A stretch of 64,000 bases of DNA from Dysgonomonas sp. BGC7 (GTDB taxonomy: Bacteria; Bacteroidota; Bacteroidia; Bacteroidales; Dysgonomonadaceae): the NCBI RefSeq assembly GCF_001261735.1, contig NZ_CVRP01000010.1, positions 331,560-395,559 on the forward strand, in the 5' to 3' direction. Each line of letters starts with the position of its first letter. Position 1 is the first letter of the stretch. The notes below the pieces were generated by a model. That model ran no database searches. It had not been told where the DNA came from and worked only from the letters and a program-made list of their open reading frames with translations. Of this stretch, positions 35,548 through 45,179 are shown piece by piece. The position numbers were made by a program, and so were the translations under genes.

Positions 35548-35599
35548 CCTGTCACTGCTTTTGTTTGCAGATTTAATTGCATTTGAAAACAGCGACAGG
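35548..35599 (-). terminator. terminator after the SusCD-lipoprotein genes
   Basis: A long imperfect stem: CCTGTCACTG (from 35548) pairs with CAGCGACAGG (to 35599) with one mismatch, and TGCA pairs at the loop end. Six T follow on the minus strand. It splits the PUL into a surface-binding unit and an enzyme unit. Confidence 0.7.
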
Positions 35600-35633
35600 C
35601 AAAAATTACTTTAATTTATTGAATAGTGTTTAT

Positions 35634-36842
35634 TTAAAAAGGACATTTTTGATTATCTACCCATTGTATAGTCCTGTATGGCTTAGCATTATATCCGTGT
35701 CCTGTCATATCAAGAACAGTACCATCATCTTGGGTTTCGCCATTAAATCGCCAATAAGCTACCAACCCTTTACTGGTAGGATCCACATAGCATATACCGT
35801 CTTCAAGTTCGGCTCTGGAACGAGCCACATTCCAGACACGGCATTCGCTTATATAACCATTAAAAAAGCGTTGATAACCAACAGAGCGCCCTATAGCAAA
35901 CGTATCCTCCCATGTATGACCATCATAAGCCATGCTAAGATTGATAGTACCTCCATTCTTCGTTTCTACAAAGTGAATCTGTTCACCATCTAAATAAACA
36001 CGAAGATATTGTCCATCGTATACAGCAGCAAAATGCAACCAGTGACCAGTACTGAATTCTTTATCCACCCAAGATTCATAATGATCTTTCTTGTCAGGAT
36101 GAGTAGCTGAACCTATAGAACCTTTTGACAATTGCAATTTGTTCGTAGGTTTACCGGCACCATCACCAAAACGGAATAAGAAATTTTCTTCACAGCCAAC
36201 CAACGAGCTGATACCACCTGCACCATTTGGTGTAGTAGGAAAAGAAACAGGAAGTACTTTCATTTCCAATGTCATTTGACCAAGAGCTTTTACCGGACTA
36301 TTTTCTCCTCCAAATCCAGGAATATCGAAGCAGTTGTTACGAGCCAGATTAGCAGCCTTAATATTAATAACCTTAGTAAGCATAACATAAGCAGTGCGTG
36401 AATTTTCCAATACTCCTAAATCTCCTCCTCCTTCTACAGAAGATATAGATACAGGCAGACAGTATGATACTCCCTCTTGCAATTTATCTGCATCTGCACT
36501 CATTTTAATTTGTGTAGACTGATATTTCCCTGTACTAATCAATACTTCCGAACCATCTATCGTATAACTGCCTTCAGGAGGTAATTGACTATTACGACCG
36601 GTAGATTTATTGAACTCAGCAAGCAACTCCGGAGCCGGCGTCAAACTTATTTTCACATCGGTATCCGTCTTGGCTGTCGATGTCACTGTAAGACCTATAC
36701 TAGACTCACCATCTACCAAAAAGCGAACAGTAGAAGAGGTTAATGTTCCTGTCATATAAAGAGCATCGCCAAAGTCGGGGCCTTCTTTGCAGCCTGTAAT
36801 ACAAAGCAGCAAAGCAAATAAAGATAATATATATTTCTTCAT
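35634..36842 (-). CDS. surface glycan-binding lipoprotein, DUF1735 plus LamG
   Basis: 402 residues from the ATG at 36842. The lipobox is LLLCITGC, followed by acidic residues (KEGPDFGD). Residues about 25-155 are a DUF1735 (BT_3987-like N-terminal) beta-sandwich (STVRFLVDGESSIGLTV, EGSYTIDGSEVLISTGKYQS). Residues about 175-400 are a concanavalin/LamG-type domain (HWLHFAAVYDGQYLRVYLDG, FAIGRSVGYQRFFNGYISEC, VWNVARSRAELEDG). It is probably anchored on the cell surface to hold glycans for SusCD. It is the last gene before the terminator at 35548. Confidence 0.82.
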   Translation of the reverse strand: MKKYILSLFALLLCITGCKEGPDFGDALYMTGTLTSSTVRFLVDGESSIGLTVTSTAKTDTDVKISLTPAPELLAEFNKSTGRNSQLPPEGSYTIDGSEVLISTGKYQSTQIKMSADADKLQEGVSYCLPVSISSVEGGGDLGVLENSRTAYVMLTKVINIKAANLARNNCFDIPGFGGENSPVKALGQMTLEMKVLPVSFPTTPNGAGGISSLVGCEENFLFRFGDGAGKPTNKLQLSKGSIGSATHPDKKDHYESWVDKEFSTGHWLHFAAVYDGQYLRVYLDGEQIHFVETKNGGTINLSMAYDGHTWEDTFAIGRSVGYQRFFNGYISECRVWNVARSRAELEDGICYVDPTSKGLVAYWRFNGETQDDGTVLDMTGHGYNAKPYRTIQWVDNQKCPF

Positions 36843-36854
36843 ATTCTTCAAAAA

Positions 36855-37841
36855 TTATTTTGCATAAACATTAAATATACTGGCATACAGAGTCGTATTA
36901 GAGGTTGACCCCGAACTTTTAACAATTCTAATATATCGAGTAGTAACAGGTGCATAAAACACACAGAAAGTTGAAGATTTTGTTAATGTACCTTCCAGTT
37001 TCCATGTGGCACCATCATTACTCGAAAATATAGTCATACCACTGGTAAAAGAAGACGTGCCAGTAGATCTCTGAAGTCTGATTGCATCAAATGTATATGA
37101 CTTTCCCATATCTATATCTAAATTGATAGTTGGAGCATTATACAAATAGCAATAAGCTGAAGTCGCTGTCGTAAATAAATACGAAAGAGGTTGATAGGAA
37201 GTACTTACAGTAGCATTAGTAGTTGCCGACCAACCAGTTTGATCTGCTACCAATGTACCTGTAATACTACCTACTACAGCATCATCATTCACATTATCTT
37301 TATCTTCTGCTACAGTAGCAATCAGATAGGTAGAAAAAAAGTTCGAGCTTGATTGAGATTTTCCTCCTTCTGTTGAAGTAATACGCAAAGGAATAAGATA
37401 TCCCTTTTCGCTTCTAAGTGTTGTAAGGATACTATTATCATTGGTCATAGAAATGCGAAGAGTATCTGTCGTAACCATACTACCCGCCGGAATATTCATA
37501 GTCGCATTTTCTATTACTAACGCTGATGTAGGTATTGCTTCATAGTCAGTACCATGCTTTTCATTATAAGCAGCAATCATGGAATTATCAACTTCTACAG
37601 TAGCCTTAATATTTTCGGAAGCTTTCTGTGTACACTTCAGCGGAATTTCAAATTTAAGATTACTTACAGTAATTACAGGAGTGTGTACAACCTTATATGA
37701 GCTCGATTTATCGGACATATATACGCGATTGTGTTCATCGCCGGGAAAATCGTAAGTATCTTCATCATCGCTACAGGCAACAAAACTCATTGCATAAATA
37801 ACCAGCATAGTTGCATAAAAGATATTTTTTATATTTTTCAT
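36855..37841 (-). CDS. surface glycan-binding lipoprotein, DUF1735 plus F5/8 type C
   Basis: 328 residues. The lipobox lies in AMSFVAC, followed by SDDEDTYD, an acidic stretch of the kind linked to surface export in Bacteroidetes. DUF1735 spans about 35-175 (FEIPLKCTQKASENIKATV, HGTDYEAIPTSALVIENATM). A discoidin-like domain spans about 195-326 (TINLDIDMGKSYTFDAIRLQ, TIFSSNDGATWKLEGTL, VTTRYIRIVKSSGS). F5/8 C domains usually bind terminal sugars. It probably works with its LamG neighbour as a surface glycan capture protein. Confidence 0.8.
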   Translation of the reverse strand: MKNIKNIFYATMLVIYAMSFVACSDDEDTYDFPGDEHNRVYMSDKSSSYKVVHTPVITVSNLKFEIPLKCTQKASENIKATVEVDNSMIAAYNEKHGTDYEAIPTSALVIENATMNIPAGSMVTTDTLRISMTNDNSILTTLRSEKGYLIPLRITSTEGGKSQSSSNFFSTYLIATVAEDKDNVNDDAVVGSITGTLVADQTGWSATTNATVSTSYQPLSYLFTTATSAYCYLYNAPTINLDIDMGKSYTFDAIRLQRSTGTSSFTSGMTIFSSNDGATWKLEGTLTKSSTFCVFYAPVTTRYIRIVKSSGSTSNTTLYASIFNVYAK

Positions 37842-37865
37842 ACTTATTTTTTTATTAAAGTGATA

Positions 37866-38867
37866 TTAATAAACTGCCGGATTTTGGATTTGAATACACT
37901 CTCTGAAGCGCTTGTATGGACTAGGGTTGTTTTCATGTACATTATAGTCACGGTGTATAAAGAAAGCGCCGAAACCTCCTTTTCTTCCATTAGCCGGCTT
38001 ATAGCGCGCTTGAGTATACATTGTACTCATATTCCCTTTCCAATTATCACCCATATTACAGCAATAAACTACTTTCTCATTAGGCCATGAACCAGCACCT
38101 GTTCCACCACCATAGGCTTGTAAAAAACAATAGTTGCTATAAGGAGCAAGCTCTACCATACCTGTACTGGTCTGGTCGATATTCAGCAATTTCTTTGTAT
38201 CAGTAACACCTTTTCCATATCGTTCTTGAATAAGAGCAAGACGTTCTTCTTGTGTTATATCAGGATTGGGCCCCATGTATTTTGCCATATACTTATAAAA
38301 ATGAACAAAATAGCTACCACTAAGGAAGTCTCCTTCCGGTTCATAATCAGCATCAAATCCATCTAGATCGTTCTCAAAGACCTGATCTAAAAAATATTCA
38401 GCATACATCTCAATAGCTCTATTGATAGCGGCAGTCTTTTCTTCTCCGGCAGGCATTTGACGAGCTTCATTGTAAGCTTTCTTAAAATCATGATCGTCAG
38501 TTTCAGCATCGATACGAGTAATAGCTACAGCGAGCATCTTAGTACCTTTCACCTTCTGCACAAAACGAATCTCTTCCCAAATAGCTGTATTTTCTTTTGC
38601 AGGAATACCACCCCACATAGAACAAATGTCGAGACTGTCGGGTAATCCCATAAAACGTACCCCTAAAGAATTTTGTGCCCCGTATTGAGCAAACCATCCG
38701 AAAGCAATTTCGTGATCGCTTGCTTTATAGTCTCGCAAATTCTGATAATATAAGTCACTGTAGGTATAAGGATTCTGAACAGATTCCGTTTCAATATCTT
38801 TATCGCACGAAATCATAAGTATACCCCCTATTACTACAAGAGCCAATAGATATTTAATTGTTCTCAT
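37866..38867 (-). CDS. GH18 endo-beta-N-acetylglucosaminidase-like lipoprotein
   Basis: 333 residues from the ATG at 38867; a longer frame would overlap SusD. The lipobox is GGILMISC (Cys21). The GH18 active-site motif is intact as DGFDADYE, residues 169-176, with the catalytic Glu at the end. IAFGWFAQYG near 63 and the closing barrel strands also fit. EndoF/EndoH-type GH18 enzymes cut between the two core GlcNAc residues of N-glycans and release the oligosaccharide. The B. thetaiotaomicron high-mannose locus has a comparable enzyme with its DUF1735 domain on the same chain; here those domains are on the two neighbouring genes. A catalytically weak binding protein is a less likely alternative. 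Confidence 0.82.
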   Translation of the reverse strand: MRTIKYLLALVVIGGILMISCDKDIETESVQNPYTYSDLYYQNLRDYKASDHEIAFGWFAQYGAQNSLGVRFMGLPDSLDICSMWGGIPAKENTAIWEEIRFVQKVKGTKMLAVAITRIDAETDDHDFKKAYNEARQMPAGEEKTAAINRAIEMYAEYFLDQVFENDLDGFDADYEPEGDFLSGSYFVHFYKYMAKYMGPNPDITQEERLALIQERYGKGVTDTKKLLNIDQTSTGMVELAPYSNYCFLQAYGGGTGAGSWPNEKVVYCCNMGDNWKGNMSTMYTQARYKPANGRKGGFGAFFIHRDYNVHENNPSPYKRFRECIQIQNPAVY

Positions 38868-38905
38868 AATCTTATTAATTATTTTATTAGTTACTTGACC
38901 TGCTG

Positions 38906-40501
38906 TTATCTCACGTCCCACCATAGTTTGGTTCCGGCAATGTCACTGCCTCCTAACAATGATACAGCAGCTTGTGTATTCTGACTATTGTTGGAATACT
39001 CTGTTGTCGGAAATTTAAGGCGACTGATAAGTTCACCACTTGCAACTTCCGTAGTATAATTATAAGAATTAATTCTTACAAAACCGGGATAGCCTGTACG
39101 ACGCATTTCGCTCCAAGCCTCTTGTCCATCAGGATAGAGAGCAATCCACTTCTGAATCATTATACGTTCCAGTTTTTCTTCAGCAGATGCCCCTTCCGAC
39201 CAGGCAATAGTTCTTAGAGAAAGACTACTACCCACATTTGTTCCTGCATTGGTAACAGGATTGGTATACGTAGAAAGAGGTAAGTTCGTTGCATTAGTAA
39301 TGTAAGTATCTACTCCGGAAGCTCCTTTAGAAGCAAAAGAAGTACGAATACCTTGCTCATAATAACTCTGTACTGTTCCTGTACCTAGATTCAATCTCAA
39401 TTTCGCTTCAGCAAGAAGGAAATAGGCTTCAGCCGCATCCATCCACTGCATACTACTATTTGTTTCGAAATTAAGACCGGAAGCCGCTGCTACATAAGTA
39501 TCTTTTGCCAAATTAGTCATACCGTTTCTTACACCATGATATTTTCCATCCTTTGCCGCTGTACGGAAATATCTTGAGATACGCGGATCTCCATAACCAT
39601 TCAGGTAACAGTCCATAGTGGCTCCCATACGCATATCCTTAAAACTTTCACTAACTTCCCAAATAGGATTGGTGAATGTAAAGGATGTTGTTTGGTGCAA
39701 AAATGCAGAGTCATCGGAAGAAGTCATCAGACCAGAGCTGTGATTAATAGCCGCAGTGGCCTCTGTCTGAGCCTTAGTCTTATCTACGAAGGAGATACGC
39801 ATAGCTAAGCGCAAGCGAAGAGTATTGGCAAACTTAATCCATTTGCTCACATTACCACTATAAATATAGTCATACTGCTCCATGTATTTAGCCGAGTTAC
39901 TATTGCTATAAGCCGTCAGAACGTTAATAGCATCGTCCAATTCATCAAAAAACTGATAATAAACATCTTTTTGGCTATCGTAAGGCACTTGAGTAGAAGT
40001 TCCAAACTTGCTGTAAGGAATAGGCCCGTACATATCGGTGATGCGACTCATTCCCAATACTTTTATAACGGTAGCCATTGCTCTCGACACAGAACCCTGA
40101 TCGGTTACATCGACGATCGATTTCCACGGCTGCATGATATATGTATACGCATCTTTGAAAGGAGCACCATACCAGTCTTTATAAAGCGCATAGTGATCGT
40201 TGTGATACGTAGTGTAACTATATGTATTGATATTAGCTATATAGCTCGCAAAAATGTCGCCGGTCAGCATCTCTGTGATTTGATATTCACCACCAAGATC
40301 TTTACCTACAATAAATACCCCTTTCTCCATCTGAGTAAAATATGCACCAGTATTCAGATTATCCTGATCCATCTGTCCGGGAGTTACTTCATTAGGATTG
40401 ATATTCCATTTCTCGAACTGATCGGTACAAGAAGAAAAAAGCAAGCCTCCTACTAATAGTGTACCACTAATAAGTTTTGTATATTTCAATATCTTTTTCA
40501 T
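38906..40501 (-). CDS. SusD/RagB-family nutrient-binding lipoprotein
   Basis: 531 residues. The lipobox is GGLLFSC followed by TDQFEKWNINPNEVTP, typical of the SusD-like_2 branch. The helical TPR-like core (KFANTLRLRLAMRISF near 225, DAAEAYFLLAEAKLRLNLG near 350) and the C-terminal EEKLERIMIQKWIALYPDGQ near 445 are SusD signatures. It sits on the outer face as a lid over SusC and binds the glycan. It starts 12 bases after the susC stop, the invariable pairing. Confidence 0.95.
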   Translation of the reverse strand: MKKILKYTKLISGTLLVGGLLFSSCTDQFEKWNINPNEVTPGQMDQDNLNTGAYFTQMEKGVFIVGKDLGGEYQITEMLTGDIFASYIANINTYSYTTYHNDHYALYKDWYGAPFKDAYTYIMQPWKSIVDVTDQGSVSRAMATVIKVLGMSRITDMYGPIPYSKFGTSTQVPYDSQKDVYYQFFDELDDAINVLTAYSNSNSAKYMEQYDYIYSGNVSKWIKFANTLRLRLAMRISFVDKTKAQTEATAAINHSSGLMTSSDDSAFLHQTTSFTFTNPIWEVSESFKDMRMGATMDCYLNGYGDPRISRYFRTAAKDGKYHGVRNGMTNLAKDTYVAAASGLNFETNSSMQWMDAAEAYFLLAEAKLRLNLGTGTVQSYYEQGIRTSFASKGASGVDTYITNATNLPLSTYTNPVTNAGTNVGSSLSLRTIAWSEGASAEEKLERIMIQKWIALYPDGQEAWSEMRRTGYPGFVRINSYNYTTEVASGELISRLKFPTTEYSNNSQNTQAAVSLLGGSDIAGTKLWWDVR

Positions 40502-40513
40502 CTTAAGAATTCT

Positions 40514-43500
40514 TTAGAAGTTTAGTTTAACAGAGAGACCAAGATTACGTAAACTCGGCATCATAAAGTAATCCATACCACTGAAGTGAGTTCCTGTACT
40601 TGCAGTCAACTCGGGATCGTAAGGAGCTTTGCAATAGAACATAAAAAGATTACGTCCTGTAAAAGCCACATTCATACCACTGATCCAAGGTATAACTTTC
40701 GTAACCGGAACATCATAACCTAAAGATAGTTCGGCAAGACGAACGTTAGTTGCACTATATACATACATAGAACCTGCACCTGTACCTATTGTTTCATAAT
40801 ATTTTTGAGCGGCAGGAACCAAGTAACCATTAATTATAACACCTCCGGCATCACGAGCCTCTGCTGAGACTTTTGATGTACCATAAGAGTCCATTAAGGC
40901 TTGTGTCATAGACACTCCTATACCTCCTACACGTGCATTAACTAAAAAGCCAAGTGTCAATCCATTCCAACTAAAAGAGTTGCGCCATCCCATAGTATAT
41001 TTCGCTTGTGAGTTTCCGGCATAGATCCACCCGTCTTTTCTATCACCTGCATTTTCGTCAACTGCTACTGTATTGTTTACATAGTCAACGTCAATATATC
41101 CATGATTATCGGTGCGCAGAGCTGTTACATAAAGATCTCCAATAGAACCACCTTCGGTCAAACGAGACATAACATTACCTATACCACCTAAATCCAGCAT
41201 ATCCTGTTCTGTTGTCAGATCATTATTCAATTTGGTCGGCTTCAACAGTTTTATAATTTTATTACGATTAAGCGTATACGTAAAGGTCGAATTCCACTCT
41301 ACAGGACCTACCGGTTGATTAAGTGACAGACTAACCTCGATACCTTTATTGTCTACCTGACCTCCGTTGATATAAATAGAAGTATATCCGGATGAAGCAG
41401 AAAGTGAAGGGTTGAATAACTGATTGTAAGTAGATGTTTTATAAAGAGATACGTTCAACGCCAGCTTATCGCCCCAAAAGCGTGATTGCATACCAACTTC
41501 CCAAGCTTTAGTACGTTCAGGTTTGATATCTGTATTTGGATAAGTAGAAGCCGTAGTCGGCGTACCCGATTCGTAAGGATAAGTCTGATAAGCAATGTAA
41601 CGGGTAGGAGCATTACCGACTTCACTATAAGATCCACGCAATTTCAAAAATGTCAAAACATTATTTTTTATCGGGAATAAATCGGTAAGAATAGAAGACA
41701 GACCAACCGAAGGATAAGCCACAGAGCTGGTATTAGTCCATGCTAAAGCAGACGACCAATCTATACGTCCGGTCACATCAAGGTAGAGCTTACTTTGCCA
41801 GCCAACTTGTGCAGTGGCAAAAATAGACTGTGTTTGATCGTGATACCCATCCTGATCGAACTTAGCTTTCGATTGGTTGAGATTCTTAAGAGTAAAGCTA
41901 TTTGCCACAGAGTTGAGGTCACCTCCTACACTGTAGTATTGATAGTTTACATCTTGAATACTGGTACCGACAGTACCTGTAAGAGAGAAATCTCCAAAGT
42001 ATTTGTCAATGTTCAGCATCAAGTCTCCGTAAAGCTGGCGAGTAGATAAATCTGCTTTGTAGTAAGCACCATACATTCCTGCAAAAATAGCATCGGTAGT
42101 TGCCGAATATTTCTTTTCGTTTATGGCAGAAGTGTAGTCCATTTTAGCACGAGCACCCAAAGTAACTCCTTTTACAACATCATAATTCAAGCCTCCACTT
42201 ACAAGAAAGCGATTCTTATGATTGATAAAGTTATCACGTTTGGTAACCCAGTAAGGGTTCTGCATACCAAGTCCCATATTACCCCAAGGCCAGTATTGTG
42301 TTTTGAAACCACGGCTTTCATCGTACATTTCAAATAACTGATAAGTTTCGAGATTATAACTTGGCGACATCAGATAAGTAGAAACAATAGGGTTGAAATA
42401 TTGCCCCTGAGAAATCATATTCTGCTCGCGAACATTCATATAAGTAGCACTAAGATCGAGACGCAACTTATCATTAAGCATATTGGTTGTATTACGAATC
42501 GTAAAATTGTAACGATCGAGTGTATTGTTTAATACGATACCTTCTGCATTAGTGGCAGCCAGAGAGAGAAATGTTTGGTTCTTCTCATTACCGTTACTGA
42601 TAGTCAATGAGTTTGTTTCATTCCAACCGGTCTGAAAGAAATCCATTGGGTCGTAATTACTTGGCTGAGCAAGTTTCTGCCCCCAACTCTTGAGAGAACC
42701 AGTAGAGGCTCCGTATGTATTTTGAAATTCGGGAGTGATAAACGGATTATAAAACGAAGTATTATTAGCGTAACTCACACGCAACTTGTCTTTTGTTCCT
42801 TTTTTTGTAGTAATCATGATTACTCCATTAGCAGCATCACTACCATAAAGAGCAGAAGCAGCAGCACCACTAAGTACCGATATGCTTTCAACATCTTCCG
42901 GATTGATCATGGATGCACCATCACCCGATTGTCCCATACCTGTAAAATGATCGTCAGGCTGTGTAGTCTCTAATGAAGGCATAGGAATACCATCTATCAC
43001 ATACAACGCATTGTTATTGCCAGATATGGATTTAGCTCCACGCATTACAACCTTAGCTCCACCACCGATACCCGAAGAACTGGTATTGATAGCAACCCCG
43101 GCGATTTTACCAGACAGACTGTTTACGAAGTTAGCATCTTTTACTCCGACAATCTCATTGGCCGATATTTCTTGCACATTGTAAGAGAGAGCTTTCATTT
43201 CTTTCTTGATGCCGAGAGCTGTGACAACAACCTCATTAATAGTGAAAGCTGCATCTTCCAATACTATGTCATAAACAGACTTACTATCCAGAAAAGCTTC
43301 CTGAGGTTTCATTCCAACAAAGGAAATATGGATAGATTTCACTCCATCGGGTACCGTCAATGAGAAATGCCCGTCTACATCAGTCATACTTCCCAGTGTA
43401 GTTCCTTTTACGACGACCGATGCACCAATAATGGGTTCGCCACTTTTGTCTTTTACTGTTCCTGTTATTTTTCGCTCCGTTTGAGGAGATTGTTGAGTGT

Positions 43501-43885
43501 TTTGAACATTCGTCGCTTTTTTAGAAAGAACAATCTGGTCACCCTCGATCTTATATATAACATCTGTTTGTTTAAAAATAGATTCAAGGATTGATTCTAT
43601 GGATTGTCCTTTTGTATTAACACTTACCTTTCTGTCTACATTTATTAGTTTACTGTTGTACAGAAAGTAAAACCGGGAATTTTCTTCGATAGAGTTTAAG
43701 ACTTCCTCTATTGTGGCATTCTTCAAATTTAAGGTTTTTATGACAGTCTGTGAATACACACTGTTGGCTCCCACATGAAGTATTATTCCAAATAACAATA
43801 TAATTGTAATTCTCATAAAAATTGGGATTTTGGGTATTAAGCTAAAATAACGCTTATTACCTTTTTTTTTCAGTAAATTCTTCAT
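40514..43885 (-). CDS. SusC/RagA TonB-linked outer-membrane transporter with STN domain
   Basis: 1123 residues. After a signal anchor come an STN domain (about 50-115, LNLKNATIEEVLNSIEENSR), a carboxypeptidase-regulatory-like domain (about 138-215, ITGTVKDKSGEPIIGASVVV) and the plug (about 240-345, with SGKIAGVAIN and LYVIDGIP). The beta-barrel ends with the aromatic terminus SVKLNF. The STN domain is the signalling piece that contacts a FecR anti-sigma factor, and such a factor lies just upstream. It imports oligosaccharides released at the surface, powered by TonB. Confidence 0.96.
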   Translation of the reverse strand: MKNLLKKKGNKRYFSLIPKIPIFMRITIILLFGIILHVGANSVYSQTVIKTLNLKNATIEEVLNSIEENSRFYFLYNSKLINVDRKVSVNTKGQSIESILESIFKQTDVIYKIEGDQIVLSKKATNVQNTQQSPQTERKITGTVKDKSGEPIIGASVVVKGTTLGSMTDVDGHFSLTVPDGVKSIHISFVGMKPQEAFLDSKSVYDIVLEDAAFTINEVVVTALGIKKEMKALSYNVQEISANEIVGVKDANFVNSLSGKIAGVAINTSSSGIGGGAKVVMRGAKSISGNNNALYVIDGIPMPSLETTQPDDHFTGMGQSGDGASMINPEDVESISVLSGAAASALYGSDAANGVIMITTKKGTKDKLRVSYANNTSFYNPFITPEFQNTYGASTGSLKSWGQKLAQPSNYDPMDFFQTGWNETNSLTISNGNEKNQTFLSLAATNAEGIVLNNTLDRYNFTIRNTTNMLNDKLRLDLSATYMNVREQNMISQGQYFNPIVSTYLMSPSYNLETYQLFEMYDESRGFKTQYWPWGNMGLGMQNPYWVTKRDNFINHKNRFLVSGGLNYDVVKGVTLGARAKMDYTSAINEKKYSATTDAIFAGMYGAYYKADLSTRQLYGDLMLNIDKYFGDFSLTGTVGTSIQDVNYQYYSVGGDLNSVANSFTLKNLNQSKAKFDQDGYHDQTQSIFATAQVGWQSKLYLDVTGRIDWSSALAWTNTSSVAYPSVGLSSILTDLFPIKNNVLTFLKLRGSYSEVGNAPTRYIAYQTYPYESGTPTTASTYPNTDIKPERTKAWEVGMQSRFWGDKLALNVSLYKTSTYNQLFNPSLSASSGYTSIYINGGQVDNKGIEVSLSLNQPVGPVEWNSTFTYTLNRNKIIKLLKPTKLNNDLTTEQDMLDLGGIGNVMSRLTEGGSIGDLYVTALRTDNHGYIDVDYVNNTVAVDENAGDRKDGWIYAGNSQAKYTMGWRNSFSWNGLTLGFLVNARVGGIGVSMTQALMDSYGTSKVSAEARDAGGVIINGYLVPAAQKYYETIGTGAGSMYVYSATNVRLAELSLGYDVPVTKVIPWISGMNVAFTGRNLFMFYCKAPYDPELTASTGTHFSGMDYFMMPSLRNLGLSVKLNF

Positions 43886-43984
43886 ACTTTTACTAGATCA
43901 AAAAAATTAGGTGATCAACTTAATTAATTTATTACCATTTCGTTAGGTGAGATTTTCGCTTTGGTAATAAATTTGATAATTTAG

Positions 43985-44010
43985 GGGGAAAAGCAGTCTA
44001 GCTTTTTCCC
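43985..44010 (-). terminator. hairpin after the anti-sigma gene
   Basis: GGGGAAAAGC (43985-43994) and GCTTTTTCCC (44001-44010) form a 10-bp stem with one G-T pair and a 6-base loop. It lies between the sigma/anti-sigma operon and susC. T-richness is on the plus-strand side, so its strength on the minus strand is uncertain. Confidence 0.55.
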
Positions 44011-44099
44011 TTTTCTTTAGTTTTCCTTTCTCATAGTGGTGTTTTTTTAAGGTTAATGATTTATTCTAAGATGTTAACATGTTTAAAACAATGAGTCTA

Positions 44100-45116
44100 T
44101 TAGTTTTTCATACTGATTATAACTACTCTTTTCGAGAAACTATTATCTCCAGACTGTTCCGGTTCAATCATTTTATACTCTATCGGAGCTGTTTTTTCCA
44201 ACAAACGGAGTATTTCGCTTAAGGTTTCTGTCGTAAAGGTGGCAGAATATTCATAGCCATACAATTCTTTTCCTTCCAGGCGTATATCGACATTGAAGTG
44301 GCGAGACAAACGTTGTACAACCTCCGTCATACTAGCTCTTCTAAATATCATTTTCCCTTCTACCCATCCTGTCTTGACAGCAAGATTAGCCTCTTCAACC
44401 TTCATAGACCGATCTTCCTTCATGTAAGATAAGTGTTGTCCGGGAATAACGTCTTTTGCAGTTGGACTATCCATATTTTTCACTTCAATATTACCCTTTA
44501 CCAAGGTAACATCGATACCTTTATCTTCATGGTATGCATTTATATTGAATTCTGTCCCATAAGCACTCACTACAAGATCGTTAAACATTACCACATCGAA
44601 ACGATTCGCTTTATCTGAACTAACCTTAAAGTAAGCCTCTCCCAAAAGATGTACAACCCTTTTGTTTGAAGTAAATTTCTGAGGATAGATTAATTTAGAT
44701 CCGGAGTTTAACCACACTTCAGTACCATCAGGGAGCATTGTTCTTGTTATCAGTCCATAGGCAGACGATACTTCTATTTGTTGTACAGGAATATCTTCAT
44801 TTGATTTGAAATACCAAAAACCAGTCAAAAGCAGTATAGGAAGCAGTAATATTGCTGCTGCGTTGCGCGTAAAATTTAGAAATCTAGTCTTATACCTATC
44901 TTTACGAATTCGATTAGAAACTATTTTCCAGTTCTTCTCAGTATTGGCTTTAGTATGCAGTTTCAATTCTGATGAAGTTTTCCAAATAAAAGTTATATCA
45001 TCGACTTCTTTCTGCAATTCTGCTGAAGCCTCTATTTGTTCTTCAAATAGTTTTTGTTCTTCGGCAGGTAATTTCCCTTCCAGAAAAGTAATTATATATT
45101 TGGTATCAATATTCAC
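44100..45116 (-). CDS. FecR-family anti-sigma factor
   Basis: 338 residues, with GTG as the probable start. The N-terminal cytoplasmic helices (about 1-85) bind the sigma factor. One membrane segment (about 87-106, AAAILLLPILLLTGFWYF) follows. The periplasmic FecR part has the signature TMLPDGTEVWLNSGSKLIYP near 135 and YAVVS-like repeats. The C-terminal domain (about 255-325) resembles an STN partner. It transmits glycan occupancy of the STN-SusC to the ECF sigma factor encoded 63 bases upstream. Confidence 0.93.
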   Translation of the reverse strand: MNIDTKYIITFLEGKLPAEEQKLFEEQIEASAELQKEVDDITFIWKTSSELKLHTKANTEKNWKIVSNRIRKDRYKTRFLNFTRNAAAILLLPILLLTGFWYFKSNEDIPVQQIEVSSAYGLITRTMLPDGTEVWLNSGSKLIYPQKFTSNKRVVHLLGEAYFKVSSDKANRFDVVMFNDLVVSAYGTEFNINAYHEDKGIDVTLVKGNIEVKNMDSPTAKDVIPGQHLSYMKEDRSMKVEEANLAVKTGWVEGKMIFRRASMTEVVQRLSRHFNVDIRLEGKELYGYEYSATFTTETLSEILRLLEKTAPIEYKMIEPEQSGDNSFSKRVVIISMKN

Positions 45117-45179
45117 TTTTTTATCCTTTTATATACTAGACGAACGAAATAGGATATACCCTATGAAAAAATATATAAA

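Noticed and set aside
37866..38867. The GH18 protein considered as a non-catalytic binding lipoprotein.
   Set aside because: The full DGFDADYE motif with its Glu is present, so an active enzyme is the simpler reading, though not proven.
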